Shown piece by piece: positions 12,801 to 24,800 of a stretch of DNA of 64,000 nucleotides (position 1 is its first letter; the number at the start of each line of letters is the position of its first letter). The notes under the pieces were generated by a model that was not told the origin of the DNA, ran no database searches, and was given only the letters and a program-made list of their open reading frames with translations. The stretch comes from Armigeres subalbatus (lineage: Eukaryota > Arthropoda > Insecta > Diptera > Culicidae). A program made the position numbers and the translations under genes. The stretch lies in assembly GCF_024139115.2 (NCBI RefSeq), contig NC_085139.1, positions 10,821,533 through 10,885,532 of the forward strand. The letters run 5' to 3'.

Positions 12801-15800
12801 AATAAATACGAAAAAGCAAAAAGATCAATACAAATTTTAATGAAGTTTACACGCTTTTAAAGAAGGGGTCACTATGTAAAAATACTCGAAATACTACGAA
12901 ATTTTTATATTTTTTCATTGCTCTTTATTGATTTTTCGTTGAAAGTTTTATTTTTTTGTGAAGATGATGTAGATCAACGTGACTTCACGGAAACAAACAG
13001 ATCTATCTCTCTCTCATGCACACACACACACTTACTCACTTACATATTATTCCTCACTCATCCATTCTTACTCACTCACCCACACTTATTACGCACCCAC
13101 TCTTACTCACTCCACTTTTGCTAACTCATTTACTCTCAATCCTTCGCCCACCCTTTCTCGCTCATTCACTCTTACTCGCCCACTCACTCACTCTTACTCA
13201 CTCACTCGCTTACTAACTTTCACTCACTCACTCTACTCATGCACTCTTTTTACTTTGTTACTCACTCTTACTAACTCACTTATTCTTTCTCGTTCACTCT
13301 CTTTTACTCATACATTTCCTCTTACTCATTTACTCTTACTCACTCACTCACTCACTCTTGCTCAATCGCTCACTGCTACTCACTCGCTCATTCTTACCAA
13401 ACGCTTACTTCCACTCACTCACTTACTCTTACTCGCTTATTCAATTTTACCCACACAATCACTCTCACTCACCTCAATTTAGCTCATGTACTCACTCTTA
13501 CTCACTTACTTATTCATTCACTTTTACTCACTCCCTCGCTCTTACTCACTCGCTTACTCTTACTCACTCTTGCTCACTCACTTACTCGTATTCAATCATC
13601 CATTCTTACACTCACTCTCTCACTTTTACTCACTCTTACTCACTCACTCTTGCTCACTCACTTACTCTTACTCACTCACTTACTCTGTAACTGTCTGTGA
13701 CGTCCACACGTCTTGGCAGTGGACGTCCTCACGCCCCAAACTAGCTCACCTCTAATTCTCAGGGTCGACGCTTTAACCAGCTCGAAGGGACACACGTAAA
13801 CACAACAAAGCGGACAGAGGAAGACTTTATGGACCAACGGACAGTCATGCACTCTTTTGAGAAATTGAGAAAAGCTTGAAGTACATTTTTGTTTTTTTAT
13901 TTGAAGTTCATGTTAATTTTAATTTGTTTGTGTTCTTAAATGCTAGGGTTTTCTTTTTTTTTCCAGTAGGGTGGGAATCTGCATCCAGACACCGGTGGGC
14001 TACCGGCGAACGGGGTTTAGCTGTCTGAGTCTCCCCGGAACAGTCTTTTCGGCATTACTTCTGGGAGGGGTCCGTACTACTACGCACGCCCACATACTAG
14101 CTACCCACTAACTTCAGATCACAACGAGCTACCCACTAGTTCCTCTACCTCATAACTATCTACCCACTAGTTCCTCTACTACTTAACTAACTACCCGCTG
14201 GTACCTCGCCCTCGAGACTAGCTACCCACTAGTCGGCGCTATCCGACTGCTGCTCGGCGCGCCAATTGCGCTGCAAGATGCTGGCAATCTGAGTGGTAGA
14301 CCGCGTTCCACTTTTCAACCTCTTGACACATCCTCTGGATAAGATTATCCGGAGTAGTGTCCCTCCCGCCGTATGCCCAAACCTATGTAGGTACCACCTA
14401 AAGCAGCCATGGCCTGACAGGAACTGTGTCAGATGGAAGTGGACTTCCCCATGCCTCCTATTAACCCATCTTGATACGCTAGGTATCAGCCGATGGGTCC
14501 ACCTACCCTCAGAAGAGTTATCCCAGTCCCGTTGCCACTTGATAGTCGAAGTGACTCTAATGGCTTTACGGGCTCCTCTGGTTCCGCGCATGTCGAAACT
14601 CTCCTCGTCTTCCCGTATGACTAGTCCAATGGGTAACATACACGCAATCACACAAGCGGCATCCCGTGATACCGTGCGGTAGGCACTTATCACTCTGAGA
14701 CACGCTAGCCTGTGTACACTCTCCAGCTTCTGCAGGTTACGTTCGACGCTAAGCGCCGAGGCCCAAGCTGGACCGCCGTATCTAAGGATAGATACTGCAA
14801 CCCCAGCTAATAACCTGCGTCTACTGGAGCGCACCCCGAGCTATTGGACATCATCCTGGATAATGCCGCAATAGCTGTCGAAGCTCACCTGCAGGCGTAA
14901 TCTACGTGACTGCTTAAGTTCAGTCTATCGTCGATCAGCACCCCGAGGAGCTTTACCTCCCGCTTGGAAATGATCACACAGTCGCCCACGCGAACCACTG
15001 CCTCCTGTACCGACTTACGGTTGTTAACAACAACCCACTCCGTTTTGTGATGAGCTAGCCTCAGCTGCCTTGAGCTCATCCGTTCCTCTACTATGGCGAT
15101 CACGTGGGCCGCCGTAAGTTCCACCTCCTCAATCGACTCTCCGTAAACCTCCAGCGTTATGTCGTCGGCGAAGCCAACGATCTTAACGCCTGGGGGGGAC
15201 TTCAGTCTTAAAATACTATCGTACATAGTGTTCCATAGCACTGGGCCCAGGATAGATCCCTGAAGAACTCCTGCGGTGATAGAAGCACTACCCTCCCCTT
15301 CATCGGCCTTCATCGGAGTACGCGATTCTGGAAATAGCTTTACAAAATGTTGTAAAGGCCCACCGGAATGCCCAACCGGAGTAACGAGAGCGCGATGCCA
15401 TCCCAGCTTGCGCTGTTTAATGCGTTCTTGACGTCGAGCGTCACTATCGCACAGAATCGAGTTCCCCTCCGCTTGCGTTGTATCGCTACTTCCGCAGTTT
15501 TCACAACCGAGTTGATAGTATCCACCGTGGACCTACCCTTACGAAACCCAAACTGATTGCTTGACAAGCCGTTCGTACCTTCGGTGTACGGGGTAAGCCT
15601 GTTGAGGATAATCCTCTCAAGCCCTGTGGTGTCCAGTAGGCAGATTGGTCTGTACGCCGATGGGTCACCTGGTGGTTTCCCGGGCTTCGACAACAGCACC
15701 AGCTTCTGTCTCTTCCACCTATCGGGGAAACTGCGCTCGTCCGGGCATCTCTGCATGGCTGTCCTGAACATGTCCGGGTTAGCCATGATCGCTGCCTTCA

Positions 15801-18800
15801 GAGCGAGGTTTGGAACTCCGTCGGGCCCCGGAGCTTTGTTCGTGTCAAGGGTTCGGGCCACCGCAAGCAACTCTTCGTTCGTCACCGCTGCCACTTCAGC
15901 ACTCGCGTTCTGCGGTACGGGGGTGGCCAAGGGCTTGTGGCATGGGACGGGAAGAGAACCTCGATAATGCGATTCAACCTTTCCGGCGACCGTTCTGGAG
16001 GCGCCAGCCCCCCTCTGGTCTTCGTCATTGCTATCCTGTAGGCATCGCCCCAAGGATTAGCATTGGCGTTCAGGCATAGGTTGTCAAAACACTTCCTCTT
16101 ACTGCTACTGATGGCCTTGTTAAGGGTCAACTTCGCAGCTTTGAACGTCAAGCGGCGTTCATCCCTCAACTGCTCAGAGCGAGCTCTCTGCATCCTTCGC
16201 CTAGCCCTAAGGCAGGTTGACCGAAGGTCTGCGATTGCTGCACTCCACCAGTATGCTGGAGGTCTACCGTTCCTCGGTGGTGCCCTCCTCTGCATACTGG
16301 CATCGCATGCACGTGACAGGACAGCTGTCAGTGCGTGCCCTGTAAGACTGTCGATGTTACCCTCCAGTCCCAGCGCCGCGGTGAAAACTTCGCTGTCGAA
16401 GCTTTGGGCCTTCCACCCACGGACCTGACGGGGATTTCTCAACCTCGACTGCTGCACACCACAGCTGATCACTAGGGTTAGTTTTGGTTAATTGTATAGT
16501 TGCGGCCGATCGGTAGGTTGGAGCTCATAGTGGCATGCAGAACTTACGCCACGGGACGGAAGTACGGGAAGGTGTCCGTACATACCTGGTATAATCTCGA
16601 CCGGTTGCCGGGGTCAAGGTCTATTCTCGCTGGGGCCACCAACAGGGTCGGCTGGGGTACTGGTTGGTTTCTTGACATGGCGAATCTTGGCGAATCGACC
16701 TGAGCGGGTATGACCCAAGGGAGCAGGGCGCCGTGACCAGACTGGTTCTATTAAAGTTGGGCTTGGCTGCGAAGTTCTCGAGGGTAATCAGGAGCGCTGT
16801 CGAATTTCAGGCGGGGTATGCCACTCCACGCGATATTTTCCAGAATTGGGACTCCGTCGGTTGGACGCGTTGACGAACGAGAACGATGGACCGTGGAAAG
16901 AACACACGGTGCAGCTCACTTGCTGGCGTGGCCTAGCGGAAATCCGGGGAAGCGCGTCTGCCACCCCACGCTGTATTCTTCAGAATCAGGTCTCCGGCGG
17001 TTGGACGCGTTGACGAACGGGCCCGAGGGACCGTGGAATAGACACGGTGAAGCTCACTGGCTGGCGTGGCCTAGCGGTAATCCGAAGAAGCGGGTCTGCC
17101 ACCCCACGCGGTATTGGCTCGGATTTGGTCCGAATAGGTTGGACTCGGTGACGGACGAGCACGAGGGACCGCGGAAAAGACATACGGTGGGGCTCGCTTT
17201 GCTTGGATGTGCAGCACTGGAACAAAATTCCGCGTGGTGGGGAGTACCTCGTGGAGCGGCGGATTCGGTAGAGCTGGAGCCGGTTCTAACTGGTTCTATC
17301 GGCCGCAGTTGCACGCGCTTAACGCAGGCTTTTCGAGCTAGCGGTTCGGCGGGGTTGGGTACACCAAAACCAGAACGGCCGATTGAGCCGAGTTATTCAC
17401 CGAATCTTAATTACAAAGTTGTTCCAAAAAAGGAGGAGGTTTGCGGATACACAACCATTTTGCTTCACGGTCCAACTTGCAATCCCTCACCGTCCCAAAG
17501 TCGTGCTTCTTCCTTCTTTCTTTTCGTTTTCTCCTCGTTCTTCGCTCCGGATCTAGCCATGACTTATCGTAAATTTCGCCCTCGCTAGAGCCCGGAGCCA
17601 ATGTTGTTCTTTTGGTATGTTAGTTTTCTCACATTTCTGAAGGGTTCACCGTGTCTATTACATGCGAAGATTCACATATAAGTTCCAATATTAGTCCGTA
17701 GAAGTGTATGGCTGTTAACAAGATTTTTTTATGTGCAAAACGTAAACAAACGAGCATAAATTCCATTCAAAAATCCAAGATGGTTGAGTTGTGGATATTG
17801 ACAAGTCGGATAACCTGTACATAAAAAAATCTTGGCTGTTAAATTGGTCTATTGTTATCGTGGACGGTAACAACTCTTACTCATTCGCTAACTCACTCAC
17901 TCTATTACTGATTTACTCGCTTTAATTCGCTCAATCACTCTTACTCATGCACTCACTCTTACTCATTCACTCACTTCTACTCACTCACTCACTCATTATC
18001 TTTTACTCGGCGATTCTGAGATTTAGATCACGTTTCATCCGGAAACCGTTGCTTTCACTACAGTGACCAAGGAACATCAACTTTGTTGCCCTTCCCGATC
18101 AAGAATGCATAACAAAATTATAACAAGGGGAGTTATTTATTTCAGAAAAATATTGTAACAACATGTGTTATAAATTTTGCTGGTTAGTTGTTAAAATAAC
18201 AAAAATTATATCAAAAATACCTCTAGCCGTAACATAATTAAAACAAAGGCTGATACCTTCATATCAACATTATAACAAACGTTGATATGATTTTTCTGTA
18301 CAAAAATCTACTTTCAAGGTACCGTCAACTGGGGGGAAGATGATCATTTTTAAGACAAAACATGCAATAACAATGTGTGTTTACATTTTAAATCGAAACA
18401 AATATGTTCAAAACATGTACTGCTATACGTAGCAATAATCAACAACTTTAGTTTTCGGAAATGCGTTCGCATTTATTAAAATAAATTAAATTATCACACA
18501 TTTTTTGAGTAATCTGGTTTGGGGTGAAGTTGATCAAGACAGCTCTACTAAAATCATTATGGCCTAGTAGTCAAAATACACTAGGTTATCTGTATGAATG
18601 TTGATTTTACTACGTAAAGAAGTCTACGAAGTCAATATTTGAAAAGAAAATAGCGTCATTTATGACTATCTCTCACTTTCTTCCACAAAATACATTTTCA
18701 TGATTATAATCGAAAAACTCGGATTTTTACCTAGCGGTAACATTACTTGAACGGAGAATATTGTTGACTACCGTTTCATAAAAAAAATTGGCACTTTTGA

Positions 18801-21800
18801 CTGACACATCAAATGATCATCTTCACCTCAATGATCATCTTCCCCCCAGTTGACGGTAATTGCCTACATCAGGGATAGAAATCTGGTACGCTACCACGAA
18901 GGGTTTCCATTCATAATGTAGGCAATTAACTTTGTTCCAGCAATGTATTTGTCGTATATGCGTCCAGTCTTCACGACAGTCAGCGATCCAAAGCCCCTTT
19001 CTCGCCACCAAGACCTGATAGCTCAAGGTCCACATTTATTGCCTGTGTCAAGATGTCCACAGTATAAGGTAGTTACAGTATTGCAAGTTAATGTGTGTTA
19101 GTGAGAGTTGTGACTTAAGGATATAAAGAGTTGTGGTCAATATACTACAATCCCCGTTTTTATTTAATAATGCAGTTAAACCTAATATTAAGTATCTTTA
19201 AATGGTTTTAAAGGGCTGTTCAGTATGTTACAAAGTCATGATAACGGACTGGCTGATTGGACACCCTTTTGGGAAGCAAACGATGTAAATAATCAGTATC
19301 CTTATTCACCTGTCATAAGACGAGTTTAAACAATCCCATTGAATTCCACCACTTAATTGTATCCTGACAGATACGTATTTCGACCTCAACAGTAAGGCCG
19401 TCTTCAGTGTCTCGTACTTGACTCGACACGAAAGTCGAGTCAAGTACGAGACACTGAAGACGGCCTTACTGTTGAGGTCGAAATACGTATCTGTCAGGAT
19501 ACAATTAAGTGGTGGAATTCAATGGGATTGTTTAAACTCGTCTTATGACAGGTGAAAACATTCCACTAAAAAGCTCAAAATAATTTTCTTATCAGTATCC
19601 TTATTGTTCGATGCGTCATTTTGTGGATTATTGCTACTTCCACTACCTGTAGATGAGTTTTCAGAATCCATGTTGCCATTGAGTGATCCTCTGTTACCAA
19701 CCTTTTTCAGATGCGCTGAACTACGCCTGTACCGTTTACCACTATCCATCGATTCAATTAGTGTATCAGTGCCTGATTTCCGTTTTACTCTGAATTCCTC
19801 ATTGGAGTAGTCACTTTCTAGCTTATTAGTCTTACGCATACGTTTTGCAAGTACTGTATCACCTTCCTGTAAATCGTGCTCCTTTGCATTACGTTTCTTA
19901 TCGCTATATTCCTTACCTTTTTCTTTAACAACAGCGTCCCTATCACGCACAAAGGCATCTTCATCGAAATTAACCACAGTAGGCAGTTTACTTTTGATGT
20001 GACGTCCAAACATTAGCTCGCCCGGTGATTTTCCAGTACTTGGATGTTTTGTTGAGTGATAGGTCAGCAAATACCGTCTCAATTCTGCCCTCCAGTCTTG
20101 CCCCAGCTCCTGTGCTATTCGGAGCCGCTTGAGGATTGAACGGTTTTGGCGCTCCACTTCCCCGTTTGATTGAGGCCAATATGGAATGGTGTTTAGAAGA
20201 CGTATACCATTCGTAACACAAAACTCACGAAATTCCGTGCATTCAGAACTTAGCTGTGGTGCGTTGTCAGCTTTTAAAACAGTCGGCATCCCAAATCTGC
20301 TAAACATTATCGAAATTTCGCGCATAACGTCTTTAGCTGTAGTTTTTTCCATTTCAACAACTTCCATGAACCTACTATAACAATCTACAACCACTAGTAA
20401 ATGTTGTCCTTCTGGAAGAGGACCCAGAAAGTCAAGTGCTACAGTTTGCCATGGAGCAGAAGCTGACTACGTTGCATTAGCTCTGGTGCTTCGGGAGCAG
20501 CTACTAGGGTACACCCTCTACATAGTTTCACATACCTCTCTACTTCAGCGTCCATTTTTGGCCACCAGACGTTGGCTCGTAGATGATTCTTCATCATGGT
20601 GATGCCAGGATGCCCTTCGTGGGCGGTAACCAATACTCTATTCCGAAGAGAAGATGGAATGACTATCCGATCTCCCCGCAGCAGGACGTTCTGATAAACG
20701 CTCAACTCATTGGCACAAACTCGAAAGTCAATGGATAAATTATGCAGTTCACCAGTCTCCAAGATTTTCATAACTTGCTGTATTCCGTTATCAGTTTTCG
20801 TTGACTCACTCAATTCTTGCCATGTCAATGCTGCCGATCCAGCCGCATACAAAGATACCTCGTGTACAATGATCTCTTCAGTAACATCAAACGGTTTTGC
20901 CGCACGCACTGCAAGACGTGATAGGGTATCCGCCACATTGTCTCTGCCAGCCACGTAGACTACTTTATATTCGAACATTTGCAGCTGAAGAACCCACCTC
21001 TCTATGCGAGCGCATGGTTTAGATCTCTTGGAAAACAGAAGCTCTAGAACTTTGCAATCAGTAACCAGGTCAAACTTTTTCCCTAAGAGATAGTACTGGA
21101 AGCGCTCTACACTCCAAACGAGAGCAAGTGCTTCCTTCTCTGTTTGGCAGTAGCGCCGCTCCGTTTCTGTCAACGATTTTGACGCAAAACTAATAACTCT
21201 ATGTTGGCCATCAGCATCGAACTGTATTAAAATTGCCCCAAGTCCTACAGGGCTGGCGTCGGCTATAACGCGTCTTTTATGTCTTGAAACGTTTTAGAAT
21301 GCTTCTCTGTCCACTCGAACTTGACATCCTTATGTAGCAGATTTCTAAGTGGCTCGTCAATTGTGGCAAGATTAGGAATGTATTTGTTCATGTAATTCGC
21401 TAATCCTAAGAAGCTGCGTACCTCAGCTTCATTTTGAGGCTCACGAAATGTACGTAGGGCAGCAATCTTCGACTCTGATGGGCTTACACCCTGTGAACAA
21501 ATATTATGGCCTAAAAATTCTAATTCAGTCACCCTTAACTTGCATTTCTCCCAGTTGAGCTCGACACCTCGTTCTTTTAAACGTGACAAAACCTACAATA
21601 AAACATTTTTTTTATAGGATTTATTCATTTTATTTAAGTTCATGATTGAGTTGCAAAACCCATTAATTCACGCTACCTTCTCTAGGCGATTGTCATGTTC
21701 GTTAACATCCTTCCCTTCTATGATTATGTCATCAAGATAGCAGTACGCACCATCGCAGCCTGCCAAAATCTCGTCCATCGCTTTTTGAAATGCTTCAGGT

Positions 21801-24800
21801 GCTGTGACGAGTCCAAACGGGAGCCGCTTAAAGCGAAACAGCCCGCGATTCGTGATGAAAGTCGTATGGTCCCTGGAATCCTCAGCCAATTCTATTTGTA
21901 GAAACGCCTCCTTCACATCAAGCTTACTCCAAATATTACCTCGGCCAAGGCGAGCAATGTAGTCCTCGACTACTGGCATTGGGTGATGTTCTCTGAGCAC
22001 AACTTCGTTTACTCGGCGCAAGTCTAGCCACAACCGTGGTTCTCCATTAGCCTTGCCAACAACCACCAGCGGGGACACCCAGCTGGTTGGGCCACTTTTT
22101 ACTTCGATTACGTCACGCTTCAAAAGTTCGTCAATTTTCCTTCCAACAGCGTCCTCCAGTGGCAATGGAATTCTGCGCATTGGTTGATAGACGGGTTTTA
22201 CATCGGGATTTGCTTGAATGCTGACCTTAATGCCCTTGATTTTACCTAGTGGTTTGAGCACTTCTCCTACCTGAGAGATGTTTATTCCTACACGTAGAAC
22301 ACCCAACTGCTTTGCCGTTTTGTCACCAAGCAGACATCGCTGACCTTCTTCGACCACCAAAAATTCAGCGTGAACTGTTTTTGTACCAGTGGTGATATCG
22401 GCTGTGAATGACCCGAGTATTGTAAGTAGTCGGTCACTACCGTACCCTCGTAGCATTCTAGTGCTTCCCTTTTCGGAAGATTGTATGGAAATACGTTGTT
22501 TCTTCATCTCCAACCATGCTTTGGCGGTAACTAGACTGGCATCAGCTCCTGAGTCCACCAACATGTCAATATTTACTCCTCAGACAACGCATGGTATTAC
22601 ATTCAGCTCATTCCCCGTGTAAAATGCGTAATACACCTTGCCCTGATCCAAGCTCTCGGAGGAATCTTTAATCACCGGGTTATCGTTTGTCGCATCATTA
22701 GTTTCTATAGTGTGGATCTGTAACAAAGGGAAACGAAGCTCATAAGCATTGATCATTGAATACTGAACATATCAACACACCTGTTTAGTATTTGCCACTT
22801 TCCCCATTTCACGCTTCGGTTTGCGACAGAGTTTTTCAAAATGACCGTAGCTTTTACAATTGTGGCACTGCTTCCCGCGGGCTGGGCACGCTGTCGAAAT
22901 CGCAATATGTCCCAAACGTCCGCAATTGTAACAGTTTTTTCCTTGCGACCTTCCAGCGACTCCTATTCCAAAACCTCTCTGCTCTGCCACTTTGTAAATT
23001 TTCCCCGGTCGTTGTGCTTCCGAAATTTCTTCCACCTGCGTGTCAACGATCTCCTGCGATACACCGAGTCTTTCTATCTCCGGAAACGAAAGATCTTTTA
23101 GCAGAATCGTTTTACGAACATCATTCGAGGCGCATCCCTCGACAACCGCATCCGTAAGATAGATGTAGGTCAGAACTTGTGCTACTTCTGTGTCGTATCT
23201 GTCAAAACCGCATTCCGATGCCTGCTGCTTCAGGCGTATAATGAAATCTGCGAATCGTTCGCCACTTTGTTGCTTCATCTGGCGAAGCTTTCGACGTTCA
23301 GATGTGTTTTGATGTCGCGGTTCAAAGAATTCATCGAAAGGTCTCCGAGATTTCTGAAAACTGTCTGCAACGCAGATCCGCCCAGATGCAAAAGCTTTGC
23401 TCGTTTTACCTTTTGGTCCATGATCCCATACGCCTCGAAGTAACAGTCGAGGGATTCCTTCCACTTCTTCCATTCCTTGGCTAGCTTACCAGTTTCAATT
23501 CGATCACACCGGAAAGGTGGAACAGCTCTTGATTCTTCCATCTGTAATTCAATTGACCAAAAGAAGACCCAATCAGAAAACACGAAACTTTCAAAACACT
23601 TATTCGTCATTTGTTGCTATGCATGGTTGCTTCGGAAGGAGTTAGCCCTTCTGCTTTTGTTTTGACAATTGTCAACGATTGATAGATTTGAGTTATAATT
23701 TTGTTATGCATTCCTGATCGGGTTGTAGCCATGCTGTCGTGGCGTGGACCGCAAACGCCTCCAACTTTCTGCATCGTGCATGAGAACGTGTAGTATAATC
23801 TTTCCTCTAACCTGCATGACTCTTGCAGGGGCACACGAAGTGGAACAGTATTTTACGAAGGGATAATTTTTAGTTCTATACTGCATTGAAAAGGTTTCAG
23901 GCGAAAAGCAAATTATTGTTCATTTGTGTGAAATCTGAGTAAACTTTTGTTGGGGTAATGCCTGATTTTGGGCAGTGTCCCATTAGGAGTAATGTCATTC
24001 GGAGTAAAGTGGTCTTCGGGGTAATGGCATTATGGGCAGAGATGTCCTACACAGTTGGCAAAAAATCTGCTAATTTTTACAATTTTTAACAATCAAATAA
24101 AATACATTTAGTGAGTGCAATTAATATTAATTCTATTTAGAAGGATATTTGAGCTTTCGAAATGTCACTTCAATCTGTCAAAATAATACACGCAGGGGCC
24201 ACGCTTGTATTTGGCGTGCACCATTTTGTCAAATTGAAGTGACATTTCGAAAGCTCAAATATCCTTCTATTAATTGCACTCACTGAAGGTATTTTATTTG
24301 ATTGATAAAAATTGTGAAAATAAAAGAGCAGATTTTTTGCCAATTGTGTAGGACATCTCTGATTATGGGTAATGGAATGATGGATGACGGCTTTGGCTGA
24401 TATTCGCTCCTCTATCTTCCTCAAAGCTACATCGGTGATCCATTGTTTTCTCACAGTGCGCAGTTCGCCTTGATTATTCTCGTTGGTGTCGATGAAGCCG
24501 TCCTTGATGGCGGTCCTTTGGTCTGCCACCTTTCGGAATATGTGCAGCACGACTCTCCAGTTATTCAACGAAGACGAAAGACCTTTTCATCGTTATATCG
24601 GCCTTGTCGCACTCTCTCACTCTAGCTGATGTCACAAGGATATGGGTGCCCCAGCACTTAATCTTTAACTAGTGTTCAATTGTCATCGGCAGACACGTGG
24701 AAGCGTGAGTATTGGAACTGGTGAGCTATTTTGGACGCTCCTTCCCAGGTGTTGTCTCACAATTTCGTAACCTAATTATTCACTCCTCTCGATATTATAA

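Larger units (their letters stand above)
13985..16478 (-). mobile_element. R1-clade-like non-LTR retrotransposon, 5' truncated
   Basis: Minus-strand element: linker and RT, then C-terminal region, then a 3' untranslated part with tandem 'ctacccactagttcctctac'-type units (about 14090-14235). The endonuclease is missing. Composition is GC-rich, in contrast to the I and Jockey elements nearby. The clade is suggested by RT style and GC-rich coding; it could be another member of the R1/LOA/Jockey group. Confidence 0.7.
19307..19590. mobile_element. Penelope terminal-repeat palindrome inserted in gypsy pol
   Basis: Flanked by 15-bp direct repeats 'atcagtatccttatt' (19292-19306 and 19591-19605), a target duplication. 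The core is a perfect inverted repeat: arms 19305-19427 and 19434-19556, 123 of 123 bases, with spacer 'acgaaa'. A 34-bp end ('aacattccactaaaaagctc' and on to 'ttttctta') follows only the right arm and matches the Penelope copy at 11806. This is the head-to-head terminal-repeat arrangement known for Penelope-like elements, without any coding part. Confidence 0.85.
19220..22717 (-). pseudogene. Gypsy pol: protease, RT, RNase H, integrase
   Basis: Protease: MLVDSGADASLV (D-S-G), preceded by an in-frame TGA near 22578. RT: WLDLRRVNEV, LDVKEAFLQIEL, FKRLPFGLVTAP, YCYLDDIIIEG (catalytic DD); then, past the gap 21593-21676, GVELNWEKCKLRVTELEFLG. RNase H: ADASPVGLGAI, then CQTEKEALALVWSVERFQYY and VADTLSRLA. 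Integrase: HPGITMMKNHLRANVWWPKM (HHCC part), VVDCYSRF, ADNAPQLSSECTEF, IPYWPQSNGEVERQNRSI (D,D-x35-E core). A deletion lies at about 21263-21200 and a frameshift at about 20440. The stop is at 19220; an insertion at 19307-19590 splits the last 40 or so codons. Confidence 0.85.
19220..23565 (-). mobile_element. Ty3/gypsy LTR retrotransposon with intron-like gaps
   Basis: Minus-strand gag-pol: gag with two zinc knuckles (about 22781-23541), aspartic protease, RT (YLDD), RNase H and integrase (to 19220). Two gaps look like spliceosomal introns (22718-22780, 63 bp; 21593-21676, 84 bp): each has GT...AG borders and a pyrimidine-rich 3' end and preserves the reading frame across it. The first exon's ATG (23541) directly follows an ACAG that could be another acceptor. 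The copy is inactive: frameshift in gag, a TGA before protease, a deletion between RT and RNase H, a frameshift before integrase, and a Penelope insertion in the last codons. No env. Confidence 0.85.

Noticed and set aside
13016..13755. Long Ser/Leu/Thr open frames
   Set aside because: They are translations of the ACTC microsatellite in all three frames.
16818..17588. 256-codon plus-strand frame
   Set aside because: It follows GC-rich tandem repeats, has no domain, and opposite frames are open too.
18859..24037. Paired LTRs of the gypsy element
   Set aside because: No sequence at the 3' side was found repeated on the 5' side, so LTRs are not annotated.
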